A DNA stretch of 42,739 bases from Shewanella sp. Isolate13 (GCF_022398325.1 NZ_JAKEVD010000004.1:979-43717), one strand, 5' to 3'; counted from the first letter of the stretch, positions 8,590-19,389 are shown. Translations and numbers: made by a program. The notes: generated from the letters alone by a model not told the origin.

Positions 8590-10935
8590 TTACTTCTTCA
8601 GTTTAGCGAACGCATCGGCGAAAGCATTGCCCATAGCCGCATTAGCTGGTTGCTTCGGCTTATGAGTCTTTTGCTGACCACGCTGTTGATTAGCACCGCC
8701 CTTATTTGAGTTCGCTTTATTATGAGCTGGACGTGGCGCACTCTTAGGCGCATCACCGGCCTTGTCATCAAGACGCATACTCAAACCGATACGGCGACGC
8801 TCGGCATCGACTTCCATTACCTTAACTTTAACGATATCGCCAGCTTTAACCACCTTGTGTGGATCATCGATAAACTTGTCTGTCATCGATGAGATATGCA
8901 CTAAACCATCTTGATGAACGCCCACATCGATGAAGGCACCAAAGTTAGTCACGTTAGTGACCACACCTTCTAAGATCATATCCAGTTGCAGATCTTTTAT
9001 CTCTTCAACCCCCTCTTTAAAGGTCGCCGTCTTAAACTCACCACGAGGATCGCGTCCTGGCTTATCAAGCTCTGCAAGAATATCTGTGACGGTCGGTAGA
9101 CCGAACTCGCTGGTGATAAAATCTTTCGCCTCAAGGGATTTAAGTAACTCAGCGTTACCCACTAACTCGGCAACAGAGATGCCTTTAGCGGCCGCAATCG
9201 ACTCTACTAATGAGTATGCTTCTGGATGCACTGAAGAGCCATCGAGTGGATTCTCCCCTTCACGAATACGCAAGAAACCCGCCGCCTGCTCATAGGCTTT
9301 CGGTCCGAGACGTGCAACCTTAAGCAGTGCCTTACGGTTATTGAAACGTCCCTGCTCGTCACGGTGCATCACTATATTACGCGCCAAGGTTTTATTTAGA
9401 CCAGCCACCTGTGCTAACAACGCCGCCGACGCCATGTTCACATCGACACCAACACCATTCACACAGTCTTCAACTACGGCTTCTAGGGAACTTGAAAGCT
9501 GGCTTTGGCTCACATCGTGCTGATACTGACCCACACCGATAGCCTTAGGCTCAATCTTCACCAGCTCCGCCAATGGATCTTGTAGACGGCGTGCAATCGA
9601 TACAGCGCCTCGAATAGACACATCGATATCCGGAAATTCTTCTGACGCTAGCTCAGATGCCGAATAGACAGAAGCGCCCGCTTCGCTAACCATAATCTTT
9701 GTTAACTTAGGTAACTCGGCCTTCACTTGGCTGATCAGATCCGCCGCCAGTTTGTCTGTTTCACGAGAAGCTGTACCGTTACCGATAGCAATCAGCTCAA
9801 CCTTATGCATCTTCACTAAGTTAGCTAAGGTTCTTACCGACTTATCCCACTGATTTTGCGGCGCATGGGGGAAGATAGTGGTATGCGCAACTAACTTACC
9901 CGTATCGTTAACGATAGCGACTTTCACACCGGTGCGTAAACCTGGGTCTAAGCCCAGAGTAGCCTTGGCACCAGCTGGGGCCGCCATCAATAGATCACCT
10001 AAGTTACGGGCAAAAACCTTAATCGCTTCTTGCTCGGCGTTATCACGCATGCAACCTAGAAACTCGGTTTCCATCTGCAGGGCAATCTTAACCTTCCAAG
10101 TCGCAGCAACTACGGTTTTCAACCATGCATCGACATTACTATCGCCTAAACCTAACTTGAAGTGATCCATAATAATCACTTCACAATAACTCGCCTGCTT
10201 AGGATCCTGAGCAGGATCAGCATTAATGCTTAAACTGAGCATGCCTTCATTGCGGCCACGCAACATCGCCAATGCACGGTGAGATGGCACCTTGGCAAGC
10301 TTTTCTGAATGCTCGAAGTAATCTCTAAACTTGGCGCCTTCTTTCTCTTTGCCTTTGACCATTCGACTTTCAAGCTGGGCATTTTGCTCTAGCTGAACAC
10401 GAATTTTTTGTAGCAACTCTGCATCTTCTGCAAAGCGCTCTATCAAAATAAAACGCGCGCCATCGAGCACGGCTTTAGCATCGGCAAAACCCGCATCGGC
10501 ATTGATGTACTCGCTAGCAACCGCTTCGCAGTCGGCTTGACGATTGGCCAATAGATAATCGGCCAATGGCTCGATGCCGGCTTCAATGGCAATTAGGCCC
10601 TTGGTGCGACGCTTTGGCTTATAAGGAAGGTAAAGATCCTCTAGGCGAGTCTTACTATCTGCAGCATTGATTGCGGCCTTCAACTCTGGCGTTAACTTAC
10701 TCTGTGCTTCAATACTCGATAAGATAACGTTACGGCGGTCATTAAGATCCCGCAGGTAGCCTAAGCGACTGCTTAGTGTACGTAACTGAACGTCATCTAA
10801 ACCGCCGGTCGCCTCTTTACGGTAACGGGCAATAAACGGCACGGTAGCGCCATCATCGAGTAATGAAATGGTGTCGATAACTTGTTGCTGGCGAACATTA
10901 AGTTCCTCAGCGATGAGCTGTGCAATATTCTGCAT
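8590..10935 (-). CDS. tex: Tex/YhgF transcription accessory protein
   Basis: This 781-residue protein has the Tex architecture: an N-terminal helical region, a central YqgF-like RNase H fold ([15 protein letters not shown] near 330), tandem helix-hairpin-helix segments (about 500-560) and a C-terminal S1 RNA-binding domain (about 650-725, [16 protein letters not shown]). The lysine-, asparagine- and glutamine-rich tail is low complexity. Tex proteins bind nucleic acid and influence transcription; in E. coli yhgF is next to greB, as here. Transcribed with greB leftward, 163 bp downstream of it. Confidence 0.95.
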   Translation of the reverse strand: MQNIAQLIAEELNVRQQQVIDTISLLDDGATVPFIARYRKEATGGLDDVQLRTLSSRLGYLRDLNDRRNVILSSIEAQSKLTPELKAAINAADSKTRLEDLYLPYKPKRRTKGLIAIEAGIEPLADYLLANRQADCEAVASEYINADAGFADAKAVLDGARFILIERFAEDAELLQKIRVQLEQNAQLESRMVKGKEKEGAKFRDYFEHSEKLAKVPSHRALAMLRGRNEGMLSLSINADPAQDPKQASYCEVIIMDHFKLGLGDSNVDAWLKTVVAATWKVKIALQMETEFLGCMRDNAEQEAIKVFARNLGDLLMAAPAGAKATLGLDPGLRTGVKVAIVNDTGKLVAHTTIFPHAPQNQWDKSVRTLANLVKMHKVELIAIGNGTASRETDKLAADLISQVKAELPKLTKIMVSEAGASVYSASELASEEFPDIDVSIRGAVSIARRLQDPLAELVKIEPKAIGVGQYQHDVSQSQLSSSLEAVVEDCVNGVGVDVNMASAALLAQVAGLNKTLARNIVMHRDEQGRFNNRKALLKVARLGPKAYEQAAGFLRIREGENPLDGSSVHPEAYSLVESIAAAKGISVAELVGNAELLKSLEAKDFITSEFGLPTVTDILAELDKPGRDPRGEFKTATFKEGVEEIKDLQLDMILEGVVTNVTNFGAFIDVGVHQDGLVHISSMTDKFIDDPHKVVKAGDIVKVKVMEVDAERRRIGLSMRLDDKAGDAPKSAPRPAHNKANSNKGGANQQRGQQKTHKPKQPANAAMGNAFADAFAKLKK

Positions 10936-11045
10936 AAATAGAGGTCGAGCCTAGTTGGTAATCGGTATTTCGCCAAAGATACCACAGCCCATGGCTTTGG
11001 TTAATGCTAATGCTTAGACAAATATGCTATTTGAGGGGCGAAACC

Positions 11046-11070
11046 TTGCAGCCTTAGAAAAAGGCTGCAA
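11046..11070 (-). terminator. Hairpin between greB and tex
   Basis: A perfect 10-bp stem (TTGCAGCCTT / AAGGCTGCAA) with a 5-base loop lies 29 bp after the greB stop. There is no good U tract on the minus strand, so it may be a weak terminator or a processing site. Confidence 0.45.
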
Positions 11071-11098
11071 CTAAAAACGCTGTATGAGGAAGAAAGGC

Positions 11099-11578
11099 CT
11101 ATTCAAAGCCATGATAGGAGATGCGATTGACGTACCAGGTCTGTTCCCCTGCAGGGGTCTTGATCACGGCTTCATCGTCGACCTCTTTTTTCAATAAACC
11201 ACGAGCCATCGGCGAGTCTATCGAGATATAGTCTTTCCGACCAAAGATCTCATCATAACCGACAATCTTAAACTGCAATTTGTCACCATCATCATTCTCA
11301 ATTTCGACCCAGGCACCAAAAAATACCTTACCCTCTTGTGCCGGCGAGTAATCGACAACTTGTACATTTTCGAGGGTTTTACGCAGGTAACGCACTCGAC
11401 GGTCGATTTCACGTAGTTTTCGCTTATTGAAAGTGTAATCAGCATTCTCACTTCTGTCGCCCAAGCTCGCAGCCCAGCTAACAATCTTAGTGATCTCTGG
11501 ACGATGCTCGCGCCAAAGGTAATTCAACTCTTTTTGCAGTTTCTCGAAACCTTCACGGGTGACGATAGCGGTTCTCAT
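11099..11578 (-). CDS. greB: Transcription elongation factor GreB
   Basis: The chosen start gives 159 residues beginning MRTAIVTREGFEKL, matching E. coli GreB (158). An upstream in-frame ATG would add 18 unconserved residues and is rejected. The N-terminal coiled coil carries LGDRSENADY with its acidic tip, which reaches into the RNA polymerase secondary channel to stimulate cleavage of backtracked RNA. The C-terminal FKBP-like domain includes the GYDEIFGRKDYISIDSPMARGLL block. Divergent from ompR, as in many gammaproteobacteria. Confidence 0.96.
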   Translation of the reverse strand: MRTAIVTREGFEKLQKELNYLWREHRPEITKIVSWAASLGDRSENADYTFNKRKLREIDRRVRYLRKTLENVQVVDYSPAQEGKVFFGAWVEIENDDGDKLQFKIVGYDEIFGRKDYISIDSPMARGLLKKEVDDEAVIKTPAGEQTWYVNRISYHGFE

Positions 11579-11916
11579 AAGTTCTACTTTATAAAGGGAG
11601 TGGTCATAATTCAGGGACAAAAATAATAGCATAAATTCCGCTAAGCTTAGCTAGGTCACATTCAGCTTTTAAAGATAATAATGACCTATTTCAATTTGCT
11701 TACAATTTTACGCCCTCAGTTGGGTACGCGCTTTTGAAATTAAATTCAAACACTTAGCCAACAAAAACCACCAGCTAATATAAGCCTTCTCATCACTGAA
11801 GGAAATGCCTGCTAGTCATTAACATATTAAAACGGCTATATTAGGATTAATCATATTCAATATCAGATATTTGCCTACCGATAAGAGGTGGCCGCCGAGT
11901 TAAAAGGACCTTAAAC
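11579..11916. promoter_or_regulatory. greB-ompR divergent regulatory region
   Basis: This 338-bp AT-rich region must hold the promoters of greB (leftward) and ompR-envZ (rightward). It contains an 18-bp palindrome, TTTGAA-N6-TTCAAA (11733-11750), about 170 bp upstream of ompR. I see no open frame. No binding protein can be assigned to the palindrome. Confidence 0.5.
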
Positions 11917-12642
11917 ATGGGACAAGAAACCTCAAAAATTCTCGTCGTCGACGATGATATGAGACTAAGGGCATTGTTAGAGCGTTATTTAATGGAGCAA
12001 GGCTACCAGGTACGTAGCGCCGCTAATGCCGAGCAGATGGATCGCCTACTCGAGCGCGAAAACTTCCACTTGCTGGTACTCGATCTTATGCTCCCCGGCG
12101 AAGATGGACTCTCTATCTGTCGTCGACTACGCCAAACGGGTAACCCTATCCCTATCGTAATGCTTACCGCTAAAGGGGACGAGGTCGATCGTATCATAGG
12201 CCTAGAATTAGGCGCCGATGATTACCTACCTAAACCATTTAATCCTAGAGAATTGCTGGCACGGATTAAAGCCGTGATGCGTCGACAGACTCAAGATGTA
12301 CCCGGTGCTCCAACCCAGCAAGAGGAAGAGATCACCTTTGGCGAATTCTCCTTAAACCTTGCGACTCGTGAGATGTACCACGGAGAAGAAAGTATCGCCC
12401 TAACCAGTGGTGAATTTGCGGTACTCAAAGTGCTGGTCAGCCACCCACGGGAACCCCTTTCACGGGACAAACTAATGAATCTCGCTCGCGGCCGTGACTA
12501 TTCAGCACTTGAGCGCTCGATTGACGTGCAGGTTTCGCGTTTACGCCGTCTGATTGAGAAAGATGCAGCTAACCCACGCTATATCCAGACGGTATGGGGC
12601 CTTGGCTATGTATTTGTGCCTGACGGCCAATCGCGTAAATAG
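11917..12642 (+). CDS. ompR: Osmoregulation response regulator OmpR
   Basis: The 241-residue protein is an OmpR/PhoB-class response regulator. The receiver domain has the acidic pair D12-D13, phosphoacceptor D56 (LVLDLMLPGEDG) and K106. The winged-helix DNA-binding domain covers about 135-235 and ends in the RYIQTVWGLGYVF block. Phosphorylated by EnvZ, OmpR controls porin and envelope genes in response to osmolarity and acid. envZ follows after 4 bp, which implies cotranscription and probably translational coupling. Confidence 0.95.
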   Translation: MGQETSKILVVDDDMRLRALLERYLMEQGYQVRSAANAEQMDRLLERENFHLLVLDLMLPGEDGLSICRRLRQTGNPIPIVMLTAKGDEVDRIIGLELGADDYLPKPFNPRELLARIKAVMRRQTQDVPGAPTQQEEEITFGEFSLNLATREMYHGEESIALTSGEFAVLKVLVSHPREPLSRDKLMNLARGRDYSALERSIDVQVSRLRRLIEKDAANPRYIQTVWGLGYVFVPDGQSRK

Positions 12643-12646
12643 ATAA

Positions 12647-13969
12647 GTGGCTTTAAACAGACGATGGTGGCAACGCTTTTTGCCACGCAGCTCCTTCAGT
12701 CAAACAGTAATGTTGATTGGCTGTTTGCTGCTGACAAATCAGTTGGTGTCGTACATATCTGTTGCCGTTTACTTCATTAAGCCCAGTTATCAGCAAATCA
12801 ACCAACTAATAGCCAGACAGGTCAAACTGCTGTTTGTTGATGGCGTCGATATCGGCCGTGAACACCTCACCATGGTGGATGCCCTTAACGCCAAGGTGCG
12901 TGATGACACCATGCAGTTTTATAACCAAAAGCAAGCTCGCCAAGCGGGCATCGAACGCGCGACTTACTACAGTTTCTTATCCTCTCAGATGTCCGAATAC
13001 CTAGGTGGAGAGGCAGAGGTGCGTATCGCTCAGGGGGAAGAATTTGAGATCTGGATCCGTCCCCCTCAGGCTCCTTCTATCTGGATCAGAGTTCCGCTTA
13101 CCGGCCTCAATGAGAAAAGTCTTTCACCGCTAACCCTATACTTAATGGTGATCGGCGCATTGAGTGTTGCGGGCGGATGGTGGTTTGCTCGCCAACAAAA
13201 CCGTCCACTGAGACGACTACAAAAGGCCGCTATTGCGGTATCTAGAGGTGACTATCCGAAACCGCTACCGTTAAGTGGCTCAACGGAAATAGTTGAGGTA
13301 ACCAACACCTTTAATCAGATGTCTCACAGCATGAAACAGCTGGAACAGGACAGAGCACTATTAATGGCGGGGATCTCCCACGACCTTCGCACACCGTTGA
13401 CTCGGATCCGCTTAGCCTCAGAAATGATGGTAGAAGAGGACCAATACCTCAAAGATGGCATCGTCAGCGATATTGAAGATATGGACGCCATCATTAATCA
13501 GTTCATCTCCTATATCAGGCAAGATCAGGAAGGTACACGAGAACCCGAACAAATTAATGATTTGATTCAGGATGTGATTCAAGCCGAGTCGAATCGTGAA
13601 GGAAAGATAGCTTCAGAACTTAGTGAGTGTCCAAGTATTCCGATGCAAGGGATTGCCATTAAACGTGTGATCAGCAACCTTGTCGAAAATGCCTACCGCT
13701 ATGGTAATGGCTGGGTACGGATTAATTCACAGTTTAATGGTCAGTATGTCGGCTTTAGTGTCGAGGATGATGGCCCCGGGATTGAGGAAGAGCAGATCCC
13801 GAAACTGTTCCAGCCTTTTACCCAAGGCGATACGGCCCGCGGCAGTGTTGGATCGGGTTTAGGTCTGGCTATCATCAAGCGTATTGTCGATAGGCATCAG
13901 GGCAAGGTCATCCTCACCAACCGTAGCGAGGGCGGATTGCATGCTCAAGTTTGGTTACCGATTGAATAG
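12647..13969 (+). CDS. envZ: Osmosensor histidine kinase EnvZ
   Basis: The 440-residue protein starts at a GTG four bases after the ompR stop. Membrane helices lie at about 18-43 and 163-181 with a short periplasmic domain between, followed by a HAMP domain. The phosphorylated histidine is H245 in [14 protein letters not shown]. The ATPase domain contains [10 protein letters not shown] (N box), DDGPGI and GSGLGLAI (G boxes). EnvZ phosphorylates and dephosphorylates OmpR. The GTG start and weak ribosome-binding site fit low, coupled expression. Confidence 0.94.
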   Translation: MALNRRWWQRFLPRSSFSQTVMLIGCLLLTNQLVSYISVAVYFIKPSYQQINQLIARQVKLLFVDGVDIGREHLTMVDALNAKVRDDTMQFYNQKQARQAGIERATYYSFLSSQMSEYLGGEAEVRIAQGEEFEIWIRPPQAPSIWIRVPLTGLNEKSLSPLTLYLMVIGALSVAGGWWFARQQNRPLRRLQKAAIAVSRGDYPKPLPLSGSTEIVEVTNTFNQMSHSMKQLEQDRALLMAGISHDLRTPLTRIRLASEMMVEEDQYLKDGIVSDIEDMDAIINQFISYIRQDQEGTREPEQINDLIQDVIQAESNREGKIASELSECPSIPMQGIAIKRVISNLVENAYRYGNGWVRINSQFNGQYVGFSVEDDGPGIEEEQIPKLFQPFTQGDTARGSVGSGLGLAIIKRIVDRHQGKVILTNRSEGGLHAQVWLPIE

Positions 13970-14037
13970 TTTCTGTGTAATTTATCTGTAACCCAAATGC
14001 CATACTCTAGCGCCATGTTTTAAACTTGGCGCGTACA

Positions 14038-15993
14038 ATGAAAATATCCACCCTCTCTCTTTCTGCTTCCATCGCACTTGTGGCTATCGCGGCATTGCTG
14101 GCGGCCAGCCTATTATTCAGTAACGACAAACGTCAATATATAGAGCAGCAGACAACAGCCTTGCAAGAGATCCAGCACAGCTTTCTAGTCGATATAAGAC
14201 GAGAAATCGACAGCTACCTGTTAAGTGGCAATAGCATCAAACTTGAAGATGCCAAGCTAAAATTAACCGAGTTGGCCACGAAAATGGCTAAACTAAATGC
14301 GCTTGATACCGAGCAACTGCAGCGGTTCATCACTCGCTTTACCCAAGCCTTAAACAGTGAATACCGCACTGCAGGAAAATTATCAGGCAACCCAAGACAG
14401 CTTTTAGCCCATGCTGAATCTGAAATGTTAAATTTCAATAATCACTTGGTCGACTACGCTATTCTTGGCCAAGATGAACATCCAAACTTAGCCAACCAAT
14501 ACTTGGTATTAACTCGTGCCCTGCCTCCACTTGTCTACAAACTCTCGCAGTTAAGTGATAACTACCTGATCGGTAAACAACAGCACCTAAAACCTATCCT
14601 ATCAAGCCACATCAATGAGCTTGAAGCTTGGAACAAGCAACTGACAAACCTGCCACTTATTGGGCTCTACACAGCAGAGGAACAAGATGAGTTCTCCCTT
14701 GGCGACGATGAGCCAGAAACCATCGAAATTGGAGAAGATACCATCGCAGAGCTGTTAAGTTTGACTAAGCGGTACAGTAAGGAGATCAGCAATACCCATA
14801 ACCAGCTGACTGAAAACCAAGATTCCCAGCGGCTTTTGAATCAAGATATTAATACTATTGAGCAACAATTAATGGTCTTGGGCGACCAGCAACGTCAGCA
14901 AAACCAACAACTAAAACAACAATTAACCTTCGCTATCTATACCATGGTTTCGGTACTGATCTTATTTGCCGTTGCTTACCCGATCCTGCTACAACAGCGG
15001 GTAGTCAAACCGCTAAAACAGCTTAGCCACGCCTTTCGCAAACTCACCGAAAGCAATAGCCGAGAACGGATCGCCATCTATAGCCGCTGCGAAACGGGTG
15101 GAATTGCCCACCACTTCAATCAACTGCTCGATCGCTTCGAGGAGGAGGAAGAACTGCAGCGCAAGCAGATCACTCAGGTGTCTCATTCATTAAGCCAACT
15201 GGTCAATCGTATAGGTCACATTTCAACTAGTACAGAGCAAACCCAGCAAATTGTGCTTACCGCCCAAGAACAAACAGAGCATATTCGCCTGCTGGCTAAA
15301 GAAGCCTGTGACACTTCTGAAAAAGTGGAGAATAACGCTCAGCAGACCCAGCAGCAGATGTTGCAAAGTCAGCAAGAAGCGCAAGCTGTGCTCAACGCCA
15401 CCGACGAAACGCAAAGCGCAGTGCAACATTGCCATCACGCCCTTTCTAGCCTAACCACTTCTGTTAGCCATGTGTCGCGGATCATCGATGTGATCAGCAA
15501 TATTGCCGAGCAAACCAACCTATTGGCGCTAAACGCCGCCATTGAAGCAGCCAGAGCCGGTGAGCAGGGGCGCGGCTTTGCAGTGGTGGCTGAGGAGGTG
15601 CGAAACTTATCTCAACGCACGCAGATATCACTCAAAGAGATCGTGGGGATTTTAGAGCAGCTAACTGCGGCTAATTGCGATTTAGACCATAGAATGAACG
15701 GCATAGAACACGCTACACAAACACAAAAACAACGAACTCAAAAACTGTGGCAACTCGCACAAAGCGTACAGGCCCAAGCGAGCAATATGGCACTCTCAGC
15801 GCAACAAGGAGCCAGCCACACACAGCAACAGGTTTGTTATTTAGATGATTTCGCTACAGCGATGAACAGCATGAAAAATCATGCAAAGGCAGCATCTGAG
15901 CAATCGGCCATCATTGCCTCAGAGGTAGAGCAAAGTGTAACGTGCATCGAAATTAGCCTCGGAATAAACAGCCTTAACATTAAGACTGCTTGA
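14038..15993 (+). CDS. Methyl-accepting chemotaxis protein
   Basis: The ATG at 14038 gives a 651-residue protein; a TTG 12 bases upstream is a poorer start. The first membrane helix lies at about 2-24, followed by a long helical periplasmic sensor (~270 residues), a second helix near 294-318, a HAMP domain and a cytoplasmic signalling coiled coil. The conserved hairpin tip ([21 protein letters not shown]) starts near 488. The protein clusters with CheA and CheW to steer swimming. The helical sensor resembles the four-helix or HBM type, but the ligand is unknown. It begins 68 bp after envZ, which may only reflect position. Confidence 0.9.
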   Translation: MKISTLSLSASIALVAIAALLAASLLFSNDKRQYIEQQTTALQEIQHSFLVDIRREIDSYLLSGNSIKLEDAKLKLTELATKMAKLNALDTEQLQRFITRFTQALNSEYRTAGKLSGNPRQLLAHAESEMLNFNNHLVDYAILGQDEHPNLANQYLVLTRALPPLVYKLSQLSDNYLIGKQQHLKPILSSHINELEAWNKQLTNLPLIGLYTAEEQDEFSLGDDEPETIEIGEDTIAELLSLTKRYSKEISNTHNQLTENQDSQRLLNQDINTIEQQLMVLGDQQRQQNQQLKQQLTFAIYTMVSVLILFAVAYPILLQQRVVKPLKQLSHAFRKLTESNSRERIAIYSRCETGGIAHHFNQLLDRFEEEEELQRKQITQVSHSLSQLVNRIGHISTSTEQTQQIVLTAQEQTEHIRLLAKEACDTSEKVENNAQQTQQQMLQSQQEAQAVLNATDETQSAVQHCHHALSSLTTSVSHVSRIIDVISNIAEQTNLLALNAAIEAARAGEQGRGFAVVAEEVRNLSQRTQISLKEIVGILEQLTAANCDLDHRMNGIEHATQTQKQRTQKLWQLAQSVQAQASNMALSAQQGASHTQQQVCYLDDFATAMNSMKNHAKAASEQSAIIASEVEQSVTCIEISLGINSLNIKTA

Positions 15994-16008
15994 TACAATA
16001 AAGCCGTT

Positions 16009-16482
16009 TTACAGCTCGGCTAAAATCGCTTCTGCCGTGCTGACTTCAAAGGATTTAGGCGCCTCGACATTAAGTAAGGTCACAACGCCATTGTCGATCA
16101 CCATCGCATAACGCTGTGAGCGAACACCGCCGAAGTTTCCAGTGTCCATATCAAGCCCTAATGCTTTGGTGAAACTGGCATCACCATCCGCCAACATCAT
16201 TAATTCAGACGCATTGTGCGCTTCGCCCCACGCTTTCATAACAAATGCGTCATTCACCGAGATACAGGCAATAAGATCAACGCCCTTACCTTTTAATTGA
16301 TCGGCAAAAACCACGAAACCTGGAAGGTGTGCTTCTGAACAAGTGGGAGTAAATGCACCCGGCACCGCAAATAAAACGACCTTCTTTCCAGAAAAAAGCG
16401 CCGTTATATCATGAGTTACCACGCCATCTTTTGTAAGCTCAGCCAAGGTTCCAGCTGGTAATGTTTGTCCTTTTTCAATCAT
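16009..16482 (-). CDS. Prx5-type peroxiredoxin
   Basis: This 157-residue protein has the Prx5-subfamily signature PGAFTPTCSEAHLPGF with peroxidatic Cys48 and Thr45; the active-site Arg is probably in GGVRSQRYAMVID. I see no resolving cysteine typical of AhpC, and no glutaredoxin domain as in Haemophilus hybrid Prx5. It reduces hydrogen peroxide or organic peroxides in the cytoplasm, probably recycled by glutathione or glutaredoxin. It is convergent with the chemoreceptor gene (15-bp gap) and lies 115 bp downstream of the LysR gene. Confidence 0.9.
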   Translation of the reverse strand: MIEKGQTLPAGTLAELTKDGVVTHDITALFSGKKVVLFAVPGAFTPTCSEAHLPGFVVFADQLKGKGVDLIACISVNDAFVMKAWGEAHNASELMMLADGDASFTKALGLDMDTGNFGGVRSQRYAMVIDNGVVTLLNVEAPKSFEVSTAEAILAEL

Positions 16483-16597
16483 GAGAAGCCCCTTTAATAT
16501 CGTTAGTCAAAAGGTATGCTAATAAAATTGAAACCAAACAAACACCGAGAGAGAGTAAGGGCTTTGTTAAAGTCGGCCTTTTATCGGCGACTTCGGC

Positions 16598-17494
16598 TTA
16601 TTGAGACTCCGTTGTCGCGGCATATTCTTTAATAATCCAATCGACAATCTTAGTTATACGGGCGTCTCGTTTTCTCGAGGACTTATAGGCAATTGAGTAG
16701 GTCCAGCCTGTATAGCAATGGGGGAGCTCCAACTTCACAAGATTTCCTGAATCTAACTCTACCTGTAGTGTTTGCTCTAAACCTAACACGATCCCCTGAC
16801 CAAAAATTGCCGCCTGAACCGCCAGCATATTATGATTGAAAATAATTTTTCGCTGTAAGGGGCCGACTGCAACTTTGTTATATCTAAACCAGCCTTCCCA
16901 ATCGACACCATAGTCTTTATGTTTTGAGTAAAGCAGTGTCTGCTCATGGAAGGTGCTCAAGGAGATCTCTGGATGTTTTTGCAAATATTCAGGGCTACAA
17001 AAAGCCACCAGCTTCTCTTCAACTAACGGGGTAATGGTATAGCCGTCTTGGCATTCGCGGGTGATGATAAAGATATCTGCGATCATATCGCTCATCTCGA
17101 CATCATCTTGGAACATACCAACATTGATATTGAACTCTGGGTGCTCTGCTCTTAGCTTCGCCATTTTAGGTACTAACCAGCGGGCGGCTAAGGAGTTATA
17201 GGAATGAACCCTAACTTCGTTAGCCATATCAGGCACTAAACTCGCACATACACTGTTTAAATCATAAAAAACTGGCGCTAGCCTTTGCCTCAACTCCAAG
17301 CCTGACTCAGTCAAGGTGATCTTGCCGGCATTGCGATGAAACAGCTTTTCTAAGAAGTAATCTTCAAGCAGCTTTATCTGTTGCGAGACCGCACTCTGAG
17401 TGATGCATAACTCATTCGCAGCGAGTGAGCAACTTTCCAACCTTGCGCATGATTCGAAAACCTGTAACGCCCTTAATGGGATATTATGATTCAT
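16598..17494 (-). CDS. LysR-family transcriptional regulator at the end of the cai cluster
   Basis: The 298-residue protein is a GcvA-like LysR regulator. The N-terminal helix-turn-helix (SLAANELCITQSAVSQQIKLLE, about 22-44) is intact, and a periplasmic-binding-like effector domain spans about 87-295. It lies on the same strand as, and downstream of, the carnitine genes, separated from the esterase gene by 182 bp. I recognise no caiF, so this is the best candidate for a local regulator of the island. A T-N11-A palindrome lies 142 bp upstream of its start and could serve autoregulation. The regulon is inferred, not shown. Confidence 0.85.
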   Translation of the reverse strand: MNHNIPLRALQVFESCARLESCSLAANELCITQSAVSQQIKLLEDYFLEKLFHRNAGKITLTESGLELRQRLAPVFYDLNSVCASLVPDMANEVRVHSYNSLAARWLVPKMAKLRAEHPEFNINVGMFQDDVEMSDMIADIFIITRECQDGYTITPLVEEKLVAFCSPEYLQKHPEISLSTFHEQTLLYSKHKDYGVDWEGWFRYNKVAVGPLQRKIIFNHNMLAVQAAIFGQGIVLGLEQTLQVELDSGNLVKLELPHCYTGWTYSIAYKSSRKRDARITKIVDWIIKEYAATTESQ

Positions 17495-17635
17495 ATTTTA
17501 TATACATAGTTTAAGTGCATGATGCTCGAGATTAGCACAAGCCTTGAGCGTAAAAATGTAACTGTGACCACAATAAATATGAATTCATTCACTCAAGGGA
17601 ACAAGTTAACAGATCTTCGAACAAGCTCACGAAAC

Positions 17636-17652
17636 TGTTCGTTTTGCGAACA
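17636..17652. promoter_or_regulatory. Palindrome upstream of the LysR gene
   Basis: A perfect inverted repeat, TGTTCG-N5-CGAACA, contains the LysR-type T-N11-A arrangement. Two direct GAACAAG copies lie nearby (17599-17605 and 17619-17625, 20 bp apart). It could be an autoregulatory LysR box or a hairpin in the 3' end of the esterase transcript; there is no U tract. Confidence 0.4.
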
Positions 17653-17676
17653 CATGCAAAAGCAAATTTCAGTGGA

Positions 17677-18624
17677 TCATTCCAAGATCTCAATCAGATC
17701 TTGCTTAAACTCATTGAGAAACTCGTCTGCTTGGTCAAATACTCCAAGCATTTTAATAAAGCCGTGGATCACACCATCGAAACAACGGTATTTAACCTTT
17801 ACCCCACAGCCTTGCAATTCCCGTGCGTAGAGATAACCATCGTCACACAAGGGATCGAATTCGGCGGTATAGATCAGGGTTGGCGGCAAATCTTTATGAC
17901 TCTGTGCATTTAACGGAGAGCAATAGGGGTTTTGTGCATCGGCTTCACTGCGCAAATAATGCCCCCAGTAATACTTCATACTCGCCTGCTGTAATAGATA
18001 ACCTTCTGCGTGGGCGATGGCCGATGGGGTCTGCCAACCATACTGTACTGCCGGGTAGACCAAAGCCTGAAACGCCAATTGCGGCCCTTTTTCATCGCGC
18101 AGCCTTAGGGTGACTGCGGCCGCAAGGTTTCCACCGGCACTGTCTCCCAAAATACCGATACGCTTTGGATCCAATCCCAGCAAGCTTGCATGCTCAAAGA
18201 TCCATAATGTCGATGCATAGCAGTCATCCATTGGAATAGGGAACTTATGCTCAGGCGCCTTCTGGTAATTAATTGCTACCACAACAGAACCTGTGCGATT
18301 GGCAAGCGCACGACTAAAATGATCGTTGGTCTCGATATTCGATACCACCCAACCGCTACCATGAATGAAAATGATGGCAGGCTGAGGTTCATCATTGGCA
18401 CAAACTGTTGGACGATAAATTCGCACAGGAAGATCGGCTGTGGGGCCGGGAATAAAGCTATGCTCAATCGCAGCTACGCTCTCAAGCACTCGCTCTGCCC
18501 GCGCTTTGGTCAGTTCATTCATATCGATACGTCTCGATTCCGCTGGGGTCATATCTTCATAGGCCTTGGCACCGGACTCGCGAACTTGTTGTAAATACAG
18601 TGCGACTTTGGGATCTAACGGCAT
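17677..18624 (-). CDS. HSL-type (family IV) alpha/beta-hydrolase esterase
   Basis: The start at 18624 (MPLDPKVALYLQQ) has AAGGA nine bases upstream and gives 315 residues; earlier ATGs extend it by up to 20 residues. The oxyanion motif is HGSGW (usually HGGG) and the nucleophile motif is GDSAGG, with the acid in EFDPLCDDG and the base in VIHGF. This is the hormone-sensitive-lipase family, which hydrolyses short or medium esters. It lies downstream of caiE on the same strand. No esterase is part of the E. coli cai operon as I recall it. One inference is release of carnitine from O-acylcarnitines, but the substrate is unproven. Confidence 0.85.
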   Translation of the reverse strand: MPLDPKVALYLQQVRESGAKAYEDMTPAESRRIDMNELTKARAERVLESVAAIEHSFIPGPTADLPVRIYRPTVCANDEPQPAIIFIHGSGWVVSNIETNDHFSRALANRTGSVVVAINYQKAPEHKFPIPMDDCYASTLWIFEHASLLGLDPKRIGILGDSAGGNLAAAVTLRLRDEKGPQLAFQALVYPAVQYGWQTPSAIAHAEGYLLQQASMKYYWGHYLRSEADAQNPYCSPLNAQSHKDLPPTLIYTAEFDPLCDDGYLYARELQGCGVKVKYRCFDGVIHGFIKMLGVFDQADEFLNEFKQDLIEILE

Positions 18625-18690
18625 ACCACTTTCCTTCTCTATCATCGTCCCAACGCGGGGACGACAGCTTAATATTGCAATCATGAGGTG

Positions 18691-18776
18691 TGCCGCCTGA
18701 GGCGCTAATCGGTTTAAGCGTTATCGGGATCGCATTCCCCTTAAACCTCGAGCCCCTACGACTCGCTCAGGCGGCA
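18691..18776 (-). repeat. Nested inverted repeat between caiE and the esterase gene
   Basis: The outer arms are TGCCGCCTGAG (18691-18701) and its exact complement (18766-18776). The inner arms are GGTTTAAG (18711-18718) and CTTAAACC (18740-18747). The 86-base element could fold into a branched hairpin in the RNA or be a remnant of a mobile palindromic repeat. There is no U tract. Confidence 0.6.
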
Positions 18777-18798
18777 TTGATTAATCGACTTATGCAGG

Positions 18799-19389
18799 CT
18801 ATGCCTTGGGTTGCACTTCAGTCACCCCTTTCAGTCTTGGCCTATTGGCTTCTGGCCTAGTTAGCGGCGTGACCAACTGCATTGTTTTTGCTGAACGCTG
18901 GGCTAAGACTTGATACTCCAGCGTATTGAGTCCCTTCCAGTGCAGATCCTGTTCGGTCACCTCACGCACCACTTTTGCGGGCTGGCCCATTAGCAGCTGT
19001 TTAGCCCCACCTTGAAAGCCAGCTTTAACAAAACTCATGGCGGCGACAATGCTATCTTCACCAATGACCGCACCATCCATAACCACGGCATTCATTCCCA
19101 CTAAGGCGTTACGCTTGATTACGCAGCCATGCAAAATCGCCCCATGACCAATATGGCCATCTAGCTCGACGACCGTATCCATGTCGCAGTAACCGTGCAT
19201 GATGCAACCATCTTGAAGGTTACTGCCACGCTGCAAGATTAAGCGGCCATAGTCGCCACGCAATGAAGCATTGGGGCCGATATACACTCCAGCTTCAACA
19301 ATGACATCACCAATCAGTACTGCTGTTGGATGCACATAAGCAGTTGGATCGACAACGGGTACTAATCCTTCAAATTCATAGCAGGGCAT
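18799..19389 (-). CDS. caiE: Carnitine operon protein CaiE (gamma-carbonic-anhydrase-like hexapeptide repeat)
   Basis: At 196 residues it is the same length as E. coli CaiE. Residues about 10-170 are left-handed beta-helix hexapeptide repeats ([13 protein letters not shown]..., [12 protein letters not shown]...) with histidines at positions typical of gamma-class carbonic anhydrase-like proteins. Its role in carnitine metabolism is not settled; it has been linked to stimulating CaiB and CaiD activity. It is preceded by the MaoC gene after a 140-bp hairpin-rich gap, instead of following caiD directly. Confidence 0.93.
   Translation of the reverse strand: MPCYEFEGLVPVVDPTAYVHPTAVLIGDVIVEAGVYIGPNASLRGDYGRLILQRGSNLQDGCIMHGYCDMDTVVELDGHIGHGAILHGCVIKRNALVGMNAVVMDGAVIGEDSIVAAMSFVKAGFQGGAKQLLMGQPAKVVREVTEQDLHWKGLNTLEYQVLAQRSAKTMQLVTPLTRPEANRPRLKGVTEVQPKA

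Noticed and set aside
17519..18594. Several plus-strand open frames over the LysR upstream region and the esterase gene
   Set aside because: They lie antisense to the esterase gene, show no family motifs and have no ribosome-binding sites.
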